From positions 1-64,000 of the forward strand of contig NZ_VCPE01000007.1 in assembly GCF_005938105.1 (NCBI RefSeq): a DNA stretch of 64,000 nt, read 5' to 3'. The position numbers were made by a program, and so were the translations under genes. The stretch's first letter is position 1. Every line of letters begins with the position of its first letter. The notes beneath the pieces were generated by a model. That model was not told where the DNA came from and did no database searches. It saw only the letters and a list, made by a program, of their open reading frames with translations. Source of the DNA: Brucella haematophila (lineage in GTDB: Bacteria > Pseudomonadota > Alphaproteobacteria > Rhizobiales > Rhizobiaceae). Of the stretch, positions 25,448 through 38,170 are shown piece after piece.

Positions 25448-26566
25448 TTATTTCTCGCCGTAAGTAGGCTTGCCGTTCTCGCCTCTCGTCCACTCATAGA
25501 CAACATAGTCTGGCCGGGTAATGTCTCCCTTTGCGTCATAGCTGATCTGACCGATGACTGTTGGCCACGCTCCGCCCGATTTGATGGTCTCGGCAACTTT
25601 CTGCGCATCGTCCGCAGAGCCAAGCTTTTCGATGGCCTGCGTAATGATCTGCATCGCGGCATAGGAGTAAAGCGTATAGGCTTCAGGCTCAAAGCCTTGC
25701 GCGCGATACTTTTCGACGAGTTCTTTCGCAGCCGGGTTCTTTCGTGGATCGGGCGCGAATGTGTTCAACGTGCCGATAACCGCATCGCCCGCGATCGAGG
25801 CAAGCTCATTGGAGACCATGCCGTCACCGGAAAAGAGCGTAGCCTTCAGCCCCTGATCGGCAGACTGGCGCATGATCAGCCCGGCTTCCGTATGGAGACC
25901 ACCGAAATAGATCAGTGAAACACCTGACTCTTTCATCTTGCTGATGAGTGCTGAAAAGTCCTTGTCGCCCTGATTGATGCCCTCATAGAGGACTTCCTTG
26001 ACGCCAGCGTCGTTCAGCACCTTCTTGGCGACATCGACCAGCCCGACACCATAAGGCGTCTTGTCATGAACGATGGCGATTTTGGCGTCTTTGAAATGCT
26101 CGACAATATAGTCGCCGGCCACTCTGCCCTGCTGGTCATCGCGACCGCAGGTGCGGAAAGTGTTCCAAAGCTCACGCTCGGTATATTGCGGATTGGTGGA
26201 TGCCGGTGAAAATTCCAGCACCCCGTTTTCGGCATAGACTTCAGAGGCAGGAATTGAAACGCCGGAATTGTAGTGGCCGATGACGTATTTGACGCCATCA
26301 GCAGCGAATTTGTTGGCGACCGAGATACCCTGCTTGGGATCGGAAACATCGTCGCCGATCTCAACCTTGATTTTCTGGCCGAGTATGCCGCCTTTTGCAT
26401 TGATGTCATTCGCCGCCTGCTCCGCGCCCTTTTGAAACTGGGCGCCGAAAGCAGCATTGGGGCCGGTGATTGGGCCAGCTACGCCAACCACGATATCCGC
26501 AGAGGCAGCGCCACCGAGGGCGAGCATGACTGACAAACTGATTGCCGGAAGCAGTATCCGTTTCAT
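25448..26566 (-). CDS. Periplasmic amino-acid-binding protein, LivK type
   Basis: 372 residues from the ATG at 26566 (GGGAGA upstream). Signal peptide ends GGAASA-DI. The mature start IVVGVAGPITGPNAAFG and AANDINAKGGILGQKI are diagnostic of Liv-type periplasmic binding proteins. It is the last gene of the minus-strand dialkylglycine/mutase operon, 105 bases after the CoA-ligase gene, and no permease or ATPase accompanies it, so it must share those from elsewhere. In this context it probably binds the operon's starting compound, perhaps 2-aminoisobutyrate or isovaline (inference). Confidence 0.88.
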   Translation of the reverse strand: MKRILLPAISLSVMLALGGAASADIVVGVAGPITGPNAAFGAQFQKGAEQAANDINAKGGILGQKIKVEIGDDVSDPKQGISVANKFAADGVKYVIGHYNSGVSIPASEVYAENGVLEFSPASTNPQYTERELWNTFRTCGRDDQQGRVAGDYIVEHFKDAKIAIVHDKTPYGVGLVDVAKKVLNDAGVKEVLYEGINQGDKDFSALISKMKESGVSLIYFGGLHTEAGLIMRQSADQGLKATLFSGDGMVSNELASIAGDAVIGTLNTFAPDPRKNPAAKELVEKYRAQGFEPEAYTLYSYAAMQIITQAIEKLGSADDAQKVAETIKSGGAWPTVIGQISYDAKGDITRPDYVVYEWTRGENGKPTYGEK

Positions 26567-26671
26567 GAAAGTCTCCCATTTTATTCGCGGGCACAAACAA
26601 TGTCCCTGCCTGCGCTGCCCACACGCGCAGATTTCCCTTGTTTTCAGGACCTTTGGGCCGGGCAGCGCGCG

Positions 26672-28294
26672 TCAGCGCGTCCCCCGGTCAAACACTTCCG
26701 CAGTCACTCCCCTTTTTTTAAGCTCACTGCGGGCAATCTTTTCTGTTGGGGTCCGCGGCAGCGGCCCATCGATGAGTTCGATGTAACGCGGGGTCATATG
26801 ACGCGGTGCCTGAGCGCGAAAATGCTCCACCAGTTCGGCTGGTGTGAGGGACGATCCCGGTCGACGCATGGCCACCAGCATGATGTCTTCTTCGGTAAAT
26901 TCCGAGGGAACACCAAAGGCGGCGCTTTCAACAATGTCGGTATGCGCTTCGGCAATCGTCTCGACCTCGAAGGCGGAGATATTTTCCCCTCGTCGCCGAA
27001 TTGCTTCGTTCAAGCGGTGCTTGAAATAAAACCAGCCGTCTTCATCCTGATAGCCGGCATCCCCCGAATGATACCAGAGATTGCGCAGCGTCTGGACGGT
27101 TCTGGCTTCGGCCCGATAGTAGCCGGAGAACATGTACCAGTTCTTTTTCGGGCGTGAGACGATTTCCCCTACCACGCCGGGTGCAACGGGTCGGTCGTGC
27201 TCGTCAACGATTGCTACCTCCCAATCCGGGTGAGGCTTTCCGCATGAACCGTCGCGGGTAGTGCCGGGCGTATCAAGGGTCACGAAACTGGTTTCGGTCT
27301 GGCCATAGCCGGTAACGAGTTTCATGGCAAAGCGGTGTTCAAACGCGGCTTTATCAGGAACCATCGGAATGCACTGACAGACCCGAAGAGGATTGTTGCT
27401 ATCGTCCGCTTTTGGTTCTGCCCGGGCCAGGATGACGCCCATGGCACCGAGCAGGTTCGTGGCTGTCGCTCCGCTGGTTCGTACCTGTTCCCAGAAGCGC
27501 GATGCGCTGAAACTTTCGACCAGAGTGGTTTGCGTTCCAAAGATGAGCGGCAGATAGACACCAAACATCTGCGCGTCGGTGTGGAAAAGGGGCAATGTGC
27601 AGAAATAGCTGTCGGCAGCGGTGTAGCCGAGATTGAGCGCCATCGCCATGGTCCAGCAATAGCAATGATGATGCGACATCAAAACGCCTTTGGCAGGGCC
27701 GGTGGTGCCAGACGTATAGAGAATTGCCATTGGATCGGAATAGTGGACATCGACCGGTTCGAACTCATCCGGTTGGGTCATGCATTCGTCAAAAGTGACG
27801 ATCTGCTTGATGGTCACACCGGCCGCTCGCGCGGCAGTGGCAGTCGTATCGATCAGGATGAGCGTTTCGATAAGCGGTAACTGGTCCTGAATATTGGCAA
27901 GGTCGCTCAGCCTTCTCGCATCGGCAACCAGCACCTTCGCGCCGCAATTGTTCAGATTGTGGCTTAAAAGCTCGCCTTTGAGATCCGGATTGTTCGGTGC
28001 TTCGATGGCACCCAGTTTTGCAACCGCAAACCAGATCGCGACAAACTCGAAACAATTGGGCAGCAAAAGTGCCACGCGGTCCGATCTTTCGACGCCAAGC
28101 GCGCGCAGGCCGTTGGCGAGCCGGTTCGAAATGTGGTGCGTATCCCGGAAGCTGGCTTTGCGACCACAAATGTCGATAAAAGGCCTGTCGCCCAGCATCT
28201 CTGCCTGATGCGCAAGAATTTTGGGCAGTACCCGCATATCGATAGCACTGTCGCTCTGTCCGGGAATGACCGTTTGCAGGGGGATTTGATCCAT
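26672..28294 (-). CDS. Acyl-CoA ligase (AMP-binding, CaiC-like)
   Basis: About 540 residues from the ATG at 28294, chosen because GGGG lies just upstream; ATG at 28306 would add four residues. Adenylate-forming core motif YTSGTTGPAKGVLMSHH, then GYGQTE, then YHSGDAGYQDEDGWFYFKHR, and the catalytic Lys in RTPTEKIARSEL near the C-terminus. It activates a carboxylic acid with ATP and CoA. It starts a few bases after the hydratase gene and, with the B12 mutase, forms a unit like those that activate 2-hydroxyisobutyrate before carbon rearrangement. The acid substrate is not proven. Confidence 0.88.
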   Translation of the reverse strand: MDQIPLQTVIPGQSDSAIDMRVLPKILAHQAEMLGDRPFIDICGRKASFRDTHHISNRLANGLRALGVERSDRVALLLPNCFEFVAIWFAVAKLGAIEAPNNPDLKGELLSHNLNNCGAKVLVADARRLSDLANIQDQLPLIETLILIDTTATAARAAGVTIKQIVTFDECMTQPDEFEPVDVHYSDPMAILYTSGTTGPAKGVLMSHHHCYCWTMAMALNLGYTAADSYFCTLPLFHTDAQMFGVYLPLIFGTQTTLVESFSASRFWEQVRTSGATATNLLGAMGVILARAEPKADDSNNPLRVCQCIPMVPDKAAFEHRFAMKLVTGYGQTETSFVTLDTPGTTRDGSCGKPHPDWEVAIVDEHDRPVAPGVVGEIVSRPKKNWYMFSGYYRAEARTVQTLRNLWYHSGDAGYQDEDGWFYFKHRLNEAIRRRGENISAFEVETIAEAHTDIVESAAFGVPSEFTEEDIMLVAMRRPGSSLTPAELVEHFRAQAPRHMTPRYIELIDGPLPRTPTEKIARSELKKRGVTAEVFDRGTR

Positions 28295-28310
28295 CGCCAG
28301 CCCCATCTGA

Positions 28311-29072
28311 TTAATAGTGCTTCGCGCGCATCTGCGCGTCAGGGGACAGAAAGCCGGAGACGGTAGCACGTGTTTCGCGCGCCATGGCCTGTTCGAGCGA
28401 CGAATGGAAACCTTCGTTGATTGCTTCTTTGATTGCAGTTACTGACGCTGCCGGACGGTCGGCGATTTTTAGCGCGAGCGCTCGCGCTTCCTTGAGCAGC
28501 TCTTCGTCTGGGACAACTTTCCAGGCGATGCCGACTTGAAGTGCCTTGGCGGCATCATGACGCTCACCCAGAATAATGAGTTCCTTCGCAGCCTGCGGGC
28601 CGATGTGTTTTGTCAGCAGGGCGGTGACGCCGCCGGTGACAAAGAACCCATAACTGACTTCAGGAAAAAACCAGCGCGCCGTTTTTGCAAAGATCCGGAA
28701 GTCGCAATTGATCGCCCATTCGAGCGCACCGCCGACGCACCAGCCGTGAATGGCGGCAATGACGATCTTTTTTGATCCCATGATCTTCAAAGTGATCGCC
28801 TGAATGGATTCAACCCACGCCTGCGTGGCATCAGCCGACGTGGTCTGATTATCGAGATCTTGCAGGTCATCGCCAGAGCAGAATGCACGACCTTCGCCAT
28901 GCAAGATAACCGCACGGATTGCCTCGTCAGCCTCGATTTGATCCAGTGCAGCGGCAAGATCATTCACCAGAGCCTGGTTCATGGCATTCAACCGGTCAGG
29001 TCGGTTGAGCTTGACCCAGGCGATGACGCCATCCACATGAACGACAACAGTATTTCCCATTTTATGTCTCAT
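28311..29072 (-). CDS. Enoyl-CoA hydratase/isomerase family protein (crotonase fold)
   Basis: 253 residues. Oxyanion-hole segments GRAFCSGDDLQ and HGWCVGGALEWA are present, and both catalytic Glu positions of hydratases are kept (Glu in GGALEW and in FPEVSYG), so true hydratase or lyase activity is likely. The ATG overlaps the stop of the mutase large-subunit gene (ATGA); a second ATG four codons in is possible. Expected to process the linear acyl-CoA produced by the mutase, or to form its substrate. Confidence 0.88.
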   Translation of the reverse strand: MRHKMGNTVVVHVDGVIAWVKLNRPDRLNAMNQALVNDLAAALDQIEADEAIRAVILHGEGRAFCSGDDLQDLDNQTTSADATQAWVESIQAITLKIMGSKKIVIAAIHGWCVGGALEWAINCDFRIFAKTARWFFPEVSYGFFVTGGVTALLTKHIGPQAAKELIILGERHDAAKALQVGIAWKVVPDEELLKEARALALKIADRPAASVTAIKEAINEGFHSSLEQAMARETRATVSGFLSPDAQMRAKHY

Positions 29073-30763
29073 ACGATCATTGGTTCGTCATAAGCGCCCC
29101 AGGTGTCGCGCAATGCGCGGCATATCTCGCCGAGCGACGCCTTGGCTTTCACGAGTTCTATGGTTTTCGGCAAAAGGTTCACGTCGTCGGTCCGGGCTTG
29201 CGCAACCAGTTCCGCCATCAAGGTCTTGATATGTGCGTTATCGCGGCTCGAGCGCACGGCGTTGAGGCGGTCGATCTGGACCTGGGTACATTCCTCGTCA
29301 TAGGGATGGATGTCGACATCGGCGCTCGTAGCTGTCTCATCGACATAACGATTGACGCCGACGGAAACCTTTTCACCAGTTTCGATCTTCTTGAATGTCG
29401 CATAAGCGGAGTCGGCCAGCTGCTGCTGGAACCAGCCTTCCTCGACAAGCTTGATTGCACCGCCGCGCTCGTCGACCTTGTTCAGGACCTTCCAGATTTC
29501 CTCTTCCATATCGTGCGTCAGGCGCTCGACGAAAAAGGAACCGCCAAGCGGATCAACCACGGCCGTTACATTTATCTCGTCACGAATGATCTGCTGGGTG
29601 CGGATGGCGAGTTTCATGGCTTCTTCGGTCGGAATAGCAAAAGCTTCATCCAGCCCGTTGGTATGCATGCTCTGACATCCACCCAGAACGGCGCCGAGTG
29701 CCTGGATTGCCGTGCGCACCAGATTGTTCTGGTGTTCGACCTTGGTCAGGCTCATGGCGGCGGTCTGCACATGCACACGCAACCGCATCGACTCCGCCTT
29801 CTTCGCACCGAAACGTTCAGCCATCAGCTTCGCATAGACCCGCCTTGCCGCACGAAACTTGCAGATTTGTTCGAAGAAATCCTGCTGGCTGATGAAGAAG
29901 AATGAGAGGCGTGGCGCAAAGTCGTCGATGTCCATGCCGGCGGCAATCACTTCTTCGCAATAGGCTGTGGTGAAGGCCATGATGAAGGCGATCTCCTGGA
30001 TCGCGTTGCCGCCGACGTCGGAAAGGTGATAGCCACTGAGACTGATCGGATTGAGCTTCGGCGTGACCTTGGCACTATACATGATCAGGTCGCGCAGCAG
30101 CCGCACAGCGGGGCGAACGGGATAAATCCATTCCTTCTGCGCGACATATTCCTTCAGCGGGTCAGCCTGCAAAGTACCTGCAAGCTTTGTCAGGTCGTAA
30201 CCACGGCTTTCGGCAACCGCTACATACATGGCATAGATGACCCAAGCCGACGGGTTGATTGTCAGGGATACCGAGATTTGTTCGAGATCGATCCCGTCGA
30301 ACAGGCGGTCAACGTCGTCGATCGTATCAATGGCAACCCCGCATCGGCCCACTTCGCCAAATGCCATTGGATCGTCTGAATCGAGGCCTAGCAATGTGGG
30401 TAGGTCGAAATCGGTGGAGAGACCTGTCTGCCCCGTCTGAACCATATATTTATAGCGCTGATTGGTCGCTTCAGGGTTTCCGAAACCCGCAACTTGCCGG
30501 ATCGTCCATGGACGTCCCCGATACATGGTGGGATAGGGTCCCCGAGTGAACGGATAGGCTCCGGGAAAACCGAGCGCATCGGCAGGAATATCGGCAACAT
30601 CTGCTGCCGTATAGACGCGCTTCAGCGGAATGCCGCATTCGGTTTCATATTCGGCTTTTTCCTCCGGTCGGGTGGCAAGCGTGGCGGCAAGTTCATTGGC
30701 TTCCCATGTGGCCTGTGCCGCACTGATGCTTCCGATGGCTTCTTCGCGATATAGTTTTGTCAT
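29069..30763 (-). CDS. B12-dependent acyl-CoA mutase, large (substrate-binding) subunit
   Basis: 564 residues from the ATG at 30763, which overlaps the GTPase gene stop (ATGA) and follows GAGAGG; the longer upstream frame is discarded. It is the TIM-barrel half of the methylmalonyl-CoA mutase family without the B12 domain, which is a separate gene (31752-32198). Specificity positions: Val91 in RQVAGFG and Asp118 in GLSTDFDLPT. Methylmalonyl-CoA mutases have Tyr and isobutyryl-CoA mutases Phe at the first; 2-hydroxyisobutyryl-CoA mutase has Ile90 and Asp117. The Asp therefore points to a 2-hydroxyacyl (or similar polar) substrate, and Val to a variant pocket. Confidence 0.9.
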   Translation of the reverse strand: MTKLYREEAIGSISAAQATWEANELAATLATRPEEKAEYETECGIPLKRVYTAADVADIPADALGFPGAYPFTRGPYPTMYRGRPWTIRQVAGFGNPEATNQRYKYMVQTGQTGLSTDFDLPTLLGLDSDDPMAFGEVGRCGVAIDTIDDVDRLFDGIDLEQISVSLTINPSAWVIYAMYVAVAESRGYDLTKLAGTLQADPLKEYVAQKEWIYPVRPAVRLLRDLIMYSAKVTPKLNPISLSGYHLSDVGGNAIQEIAFIMAFTTAYCEEVIAAGMDIDDFAPRLSFFFISQQDFFEQICKFRAARRVYAKLMAERFGAKKAESMRLRVHVQTAAMSLTKVEHQNNLVRTAIQALGAVLGGCQSMHTNGLDEAFAIPTEEAMKLAIRTQQIIRDEINVTAVVDPLGGSFFVERLTHDMEEEIWKVLNKVDERGGAIKLVEEGWFQQQLADSAYATFKKIETGEKVSVGVNRYVDETATSADVDIHPYDEECTQVQIDRLNAVRSSRDNAHIKTLMAELVAQARTDDVNLLPKTIELVKAKASLGEICRALRDTWGAYDEPMIV

Positions 30764-31751
30764 TTCAAAGCCTCTCTGCGGCTGAGAAGAATGCGTGCAG
30801 CCGTCTCCGGATCGTCTCGCCGCTCCAATACCGATTGCAGCAGAGTTTCGATTTCGGCCGCGCCGGTTACGAAACGCTTGTGAAACAGGCGGCGTGCGGC
30901 ACCCAGTATGCGTGTCATGCAGATTTTTCGTTGGCGGGCCGCAAGCTCGCCAGTATCGTTGAGATGAACCCAATGTTGCTGGATCAGATCTTTGAGTTTG
31001 TTCACCTTGTCACCCGTCACCGGGCTGACCGCGAAAACGGGAACCGTCCAGGATGTCTGTTCCGCCGGTCCCCCCAGGGTCATCATGGCTTTCAGTGCGG
31101 CAAGTGTTGCAGCTGCCTCAGGCTTGTCGGCCTTGCTGACCGTATGGATATCGGCAATTTCCAGAATGCCAGCCTTGATCGCCTGAACGTCATCGCCAAG
31201 ACCCGGTGCGGAAAGCACTACAACCGTATGCGCCGCTGAAACGACCTCGACTTCATCCTGACCGACACCGACGGTCTCGATGATGATCGGTGAATAGCCT
31301 GCGGCGTCGAGCACATCGACAGCCTGCAAGGTGGCGGGTGCAAGACCGCCCAGATGGCCGCGTGTCGCCATGCTGCGGACGAACGCTTTGTTCGCCTGCG
31401 CATTGTCGCTCATGCGCACGCGATCACCAAGGATCGCGCCACCCGAATAGGGACTGCTGGGATCAACGGCAACCACGCCGACTTTGTGACCGTCAGCGGC
31501 AAATGCCTTGATGAGTGCCGAAACGAGAGTCGATTTTCCAGCACCCGGTACACCGGTGATGCCGATGATATGGGCCTTGCCCGCATGCCGGTAGATATCG
31601 GCCAATGCTGCACTTGCTTCGGCAATTCCTGTCTCAGCCCGCGAAATCATCCGGGCGATAGCCAGAATGTCTCCGGCAAGCACATCGACAACGAAATCCT
31701 GCGATGGTCTGTAGGTGGGTTTCGTTCGTGTGGTGGCTTGAGCAACTGCTG

Positions 31752-31755
<4 letters not shown>
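30760..31755 (-). CDS. MeaB/ArgK-family GTPase, chaperone of the B12 mutase
   Basis: 331 residues. Walker [10 protein letters not shown] (68-76), [18 protein letters not shown] and [13 protein letters not shown] switch regions, and VSKAD as the guanine-specificity motif. MeaB-type proteins guard and reload the cobalamin cofactor of acyl-CoA mutases. The gene lies between the small and large mutase subunits and overlaps both by 4 bases, so it is dedicated to this mutase. Confidence 0.92.
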
Positions 31756-33547
<1,792 letters not shown>

Positions 33548-33581
33548 TCAACCATTGCAGCTGGATACTTCGAAGTAAATT

Positions 33582-33606
33582 TGATAATAATGTCGTTAAA
33601 TTATCA
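33582..33606. promoter_or_regulatory. Candidate DgdR operator
   Basis: TGATAAT (33582-33588) and ATTATCA (33600-33606) are perfect reverse complements with exactly 11 bases between, the spacing of LysR-type boxes. It lies in the 94-base region between the divergent dgdA and LysR starts, 12 bases before the LysR ATG, so binding should repress the LysR gene itself and may activate dgdA. Confidence 0.65.
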
Positions 33607-33617
33607 GGAAAATTGAT

Positions 33618-34478
33618 ATGCAGGCATCCTTGGACCCCCGCTTGTTGCAGACATTTGTTCGCGCCGCACAAACCGGTTCACTCAGCACGGCAGCATTGCA
33701 GGTTGGGCGTACACAATCGGCTGTGACCATGCAGATGCAGCGGCTTGAAGAGGCGCTTGGGCAAACGCTTATGCATCGCAGCGGAAGCGGTGTTCGGTTG
33801 ACGAGCGCGGGCGAAAAATTTCTCACCTATGCCGAGCGTATCCTGAAAGCGCACGACGAAGCGCTTGCGGCTTTCTCAGATCATGGTCTGAAGGGGTCCA
33901 TCGTTTTCGGCTGCCCGGAAGACTATCTGCTGGCTTTCTTTCCTAAGATTTTCAGGAGTTTTGGTACCAATCACGGCAATGTCGACATCAAGGTTGTCGC
34001 TGCCCCGACAGTCGAATTGCGCGGGCTGCTGCATTCAGGGCAAGTCGATCTTGCCTTGATCTCGACGCTCAATCCGAGCGATGCCAAAGATATCATCCGA
34101 ACCGAGGCGATGGTCTGGGTCGGCGCAAAGGCGACACTTGAAGAGCACGAGTTCGGTGACAGGATACCGCTTGCGCTGCCAGCTTCCAACGCGATGGATC
34201 ACCGTGCTGCCTGTGACGCCATGACCAAAGCTGGACTGCAATATAGTATCTCTTACGCCAGTAACAGCATTGCCGGCCTGATCGCGGTGACGCGCTCGGG
34301 GCTTGCCATCAGCGTGATGACCAAGAATGCGGTGCCACCGGATTTGCATATTGTGCACGAGCCGATGCCAACGCTGCCCTTACTGGGAATGAAACTGGCT
34401 CTCCCAAGTTCAGAAGTGTCAGCCGCAACGCAGGCATTCATGCATCATATCACGACCAGTTTCGGCGGTGGACGCTAG
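33618..34478 (+). CDS. dgdR: LysR-family regulator of the dgdA operon (DgdR-like)
   Basis: 286 residues: helix-turn-helix at the N-terminus (LLQTFVRAAQTGSLSTAALQVGRTQSAVTMQ-type sequence, about 6-40) and a LysR effector domain. Divergent from dgdA with a palindromic operator between. In B. cepacia the divergent LysR protein DgdR controls dgdA, with 2-methylalanine as inducer, and the layout here matches; the symbol rests on that context. The gene start is an ATG a short distance after AGGAAAA. An EamA-transporter remnant follows 21 bases after its stop. Confidence 0.82.
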   Translation: MQASLDPRLLQTFVRAAQTGSLSTAALQVGRTQSAVTMQMQRLEEALGQTLMHRSGSGVRLTSAGEKFLTYAERILKAHDEALAAFSDHGLKGSIVFGCPEDYLLAFFPKIFRSFGTNHGNVDIKVVAAPTVELRGLLHSGQVDLALISTLNPSDAKDIIRTEAMVWVGAKATLEEHEFGDRIPLALPASNAMDHRAACDAMTKAGLQYSISYASNSIAGLIAVTRSGLAISVMTKNAVPPDLHIVHEPMPTLPLLGMKLALPSSEVSAATQAFMHHITTSFGGGR

Positions 34479-34499
34479 GCCCAGTCATGGATCCTGCTG

Positions 34500-34673
34500 A
34501 TGGAGGGAACATGGTCTCGCTTCCACGATATCGAAAAAATCTCTTCGGCATTATTCATCTGGCTATTTTTTAATCAAGCCCCAGACAATATTACACTTTT
34601 AGGTGTCGTGATCTTGATCGGCAGCGCGCTATACGTTGTCTGGCGATACCAGTTCAGGGCGTTCGTGCATTAA
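34500..34673 (+). pseudogene. C-terminal remnant of an EamA/DMT-family transporter
   Basis: A 57-codon frame from ATG 34500 to TAA 34671-34673. Its last 40 residues read as the final helices of an EamA drug/metabolite exporter: SSALFIWLFFNQAPDNITLLG, then VVILIGSALYVVWRY. The helix-loop-helix pattern (WLFF-x-x-x-PD-x-x-T-x-x-G) is very typical of that family. The other eight or so helices are missing; the sequence just upstream is the end of the LysR gene. A full transporter of about 300 residues probably stood here and was lost by deletion. Confidence 0.65.
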
Positions 34674-34745
34674 AAGTGAGCGATTTCGTTCCATTCGCAC
34701 AATTAATGCTTAATACTTATTCAAATTGGTCAAATTTTATTCTAG

Positions 34746-36140
<1,395 letters not shown>

Positions 36141-36154
36141 TCTCTACAAAAGAG

Positions 36155-36186
36155 GGCGGGGTCATATGGCTCCGCCTTCATTTTTT
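36155..36186 (+). terminator. Terminator after gdhA
   Basis: GGCGGG (36155-36160) pairs with TCCGCC (36171-36176, one G-U pair), followed by TTCATTTTTT. Confidence 0.65.
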
Positions 36187-36457
36187 CAGCACGTCTTGTG
36201 ATCCTCGGCCGCTAGTGCTGTTGAAGTGCGGCTTCTTATTCCCGTTCAAATTGTATGTCGCTCTTAGCCGGCTTTCAGTCCTGCCCGGCTGAGCAATTGC
36301 GGTTGTTGCCTGTTTCGGCAAACCGTCGGCAAGTTCGTCACTTTGCTCAAGTTGCTCCCAAAAAATTTGTCAAATCCACGGCTTGAACGGTTGATACATC
36401 AGTGGAACTCTGCTCAATAGTTCTATGAAAGCGGTAACTTAGGGAGGGGATCGCTGA

Positions 36458-38089
36458 ATGTCTGTAATGCCCGAAATGCGTGCTGATACCATAATTTATA
36501 ACGGCACGATCTGGTGTGGATATGAAGAGGGCACAGTCGAAGCCCTGGCAATCTGGCAAGGTAAAGTGCTTGCTACTGGTACCAAAGATCAGCTCTGGGG
36601 CCTAAAAGGCGACAAGACGCAGCTGATCGATCTGAAAGGCCGTTTCGCCACACCGGGACTGAACGATTCCCATCTTCACCTCATATCGGTCGGGCTTACG
36701 CTCAAGTGGCTCGACGCAACCGCCCATGCAGCGCCCACGCTTGAAAGCCTGCTCAGCGCAATCCGTGAAAAGGCGGCAACGGTTCCCCCTGGTACCTGGA
36801 TCAAGGCGCGTGGCTACGATCAGACCAAGCTTGATGTTGGTCGCCACCCGCATAAATCGGAACTCGATGCGGTTGCGCCAGACCATCCTGTCATGCTTGT
36901 ACGTGCCTGCGGTCACGTGTCTATCTTCAATTCGAAGGCCTTTGAATTGGCCGGTATTGACGAGAACTCGCCTGTTCCCGATGGCGGATTGATCGAGCAG
37001 CAGAACGGTGTCCTGACCGGTATGGTCGCCGAAAATGCACAGGGCGCAGTTCGCAAGGCGATCCCGACCGCGACCACGGAAGAAATGATCGAAGCCATTG
37101 AGGCTGCGGGCAATCTGCTGCTTTCCTATGGCATTACAAGCGTCATGGATGCGGCTGTCGGTCAGGTTGCAGGCTTTGACGAAATTCGCGCCTACAACAT
37201 TGCAAAGCTGCAAAAGCGGTTGCCGGTACGCACATGGCTGGTTCTGCTGGGCGACCCGGGCCCTTCAATCGTTGAAAAATGCTACGAGGCCGGGCTGGTC
37301 TCTGGTGTCGGCGATGACATGTTGACCGTTGGCGCGGTCAAGATATTCCTCGATGGTTCTGCTGGTGGTCGCACCGCCTGGATGAGCAAGCCATATCTCG
37401 GCGACGACAACAATATTGGCGTGCAGATTTTGCCGACTGCGGAATTGGAAGCACTGGTGCTGGATACCCATAAGAAGGGATATCAGCTGGCCTGCCATGC
37501 CATCGGCGATGCGGCCATCGGGCAGCTCATCACCGCCTATGAGAAGGCGCTTGCCGCCTATCCGGATCCGAACCGGCGTCATCGCATTGAACATTGCGGG
37601 TTCTCGACGCTGGAACAGCACGAACGTATGAAGAAGGCCGGTATTTATCCATGCCCGCAGCAAGTCTTCATCTATGATTTTGGTGATGCCTATATTTCCG
37701 TTCTGGGCGAGAAGAGGGCGCTTTCAAGCTACCCGCTCAAGACGTGGAAAGACCTCGGCTTCAAACCTGCGACGGGAAGCGATGCGCCGGTCTGCCATCC
37801 AAATCCTTATCCCAACATCTATTCGATGCTGACGCGCGAAACGGGCAAGGGCACGGTCATGGATGCACGCGAACGTGTGACCATTGAAGAGGCTCTTCAG
37901 GTCTACACCGAATATGGCGCCTTTTCGCAGAAGCTTGAAAACGTCAAGGGCAAGCTGGTCGCGGGACAGGCGGCGGATATTGCGGTTTTCTCGCGCAATA
38001 TGCTCACGGCAAAGCCGGAGGAAATTCTCAACGATACGCATTGCATGCTCACCATTCGCGAAGGCGAAGTGGTGTTCGAACGTTCATAG
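36458..38089 (+). CDS. Amidohydrolase family protein (YtcJ-like)
   Basis: 543 residues. Metal-dependent amidohydrolase with the N-terminal beta-sandwich, the DSHLHL metal motif, ARGYDQTKL, an HAIGDAAI segment and HRIEHCGF followed by GSDAPV, all typical of the YtcJ/metallo-dependent hydrolase group. GGAGGGG lies 8 bases before the ATG. It precedes a complete peptide-type ABC transporter, so it likely hydrolyses an amide or cyclic amide imported by it. No signal peptide, hence cytoplasmic. A hairpin at 38096-38125 follows. Confidence 0.88.
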   Translation: MSVMPEMRADTIIYNGTIWCGYEEGTVEALAIWQGKVLATGTKDQLWGLKGDKTQLIDLKGRFATPGLNDSHLHLISVGLTLKWLDATAHAAPTLESLLSAIREKAATVPPGTWIKARGYDQTKLDVGRHPHKSELDAVAPDHPVMLVRACGHVSIFNSKAFELAGIDENSPVPDGGLIEQQNGVLTGMVAENAQGAVRKAIPTATTEEMIEAIEAAGNLLLSYGITSVMDAAVGQVAGFDEIRAYNIAKLQKRLPVRTWLVLLGDPGPSIVEKCYEAGLVSGVGDDMLTVGAVKIFLDGSAGGRTAWMSKPYLGDDNNIGVQILPTAELEALVLDTHKKGYQLACHAIGDAAIGQLITAYEKALAAYPDPNRRHRIEHCGFSTLEQHERMKKAGIYPCPQQVFIYDFGDAYISVLGEKRALSSYPLKTWKDLGFKPATGSDAPVCHPNPYPNIYSMLTRETGKGTVMDARERVTIEEALQVYTEYGAFSQKLENVKGKLVAGQAADIAVFSRNMLTAKPEEILNDTHCMLTIREGEVVFERS

Positions 38090-38095
38090 GGAGAA

Positions 38096-38125
38096 CAGGC
38101 AGCGAAGCTTCGGTTACGCTGCCTG
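38096..38125 (+). terminator. Intercistronic hairpin after the amidohydrolase gene
   Basis: CAGGCAGCG (38096-38104) pairs with CGCTGCCTG (38117-38125), 9 bp with a 12-base loop and no T-run. Probably modulates read-through into, or protects, the transporter message. Confidence 0.5.
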
Positions 38126-38170
38126 AATACGTTCATTCATCGGATCTACAAAAATCAAAAGGGGAAGATC

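Noticed and set aside
26567-26671. GC-rich gap between CoA-ligase and LivK-type genes considered as a terminator
   Set aside because: Only short imperfect stems (6 bp) without T-run; not convincing, so the LivK gene is kept in the operon.
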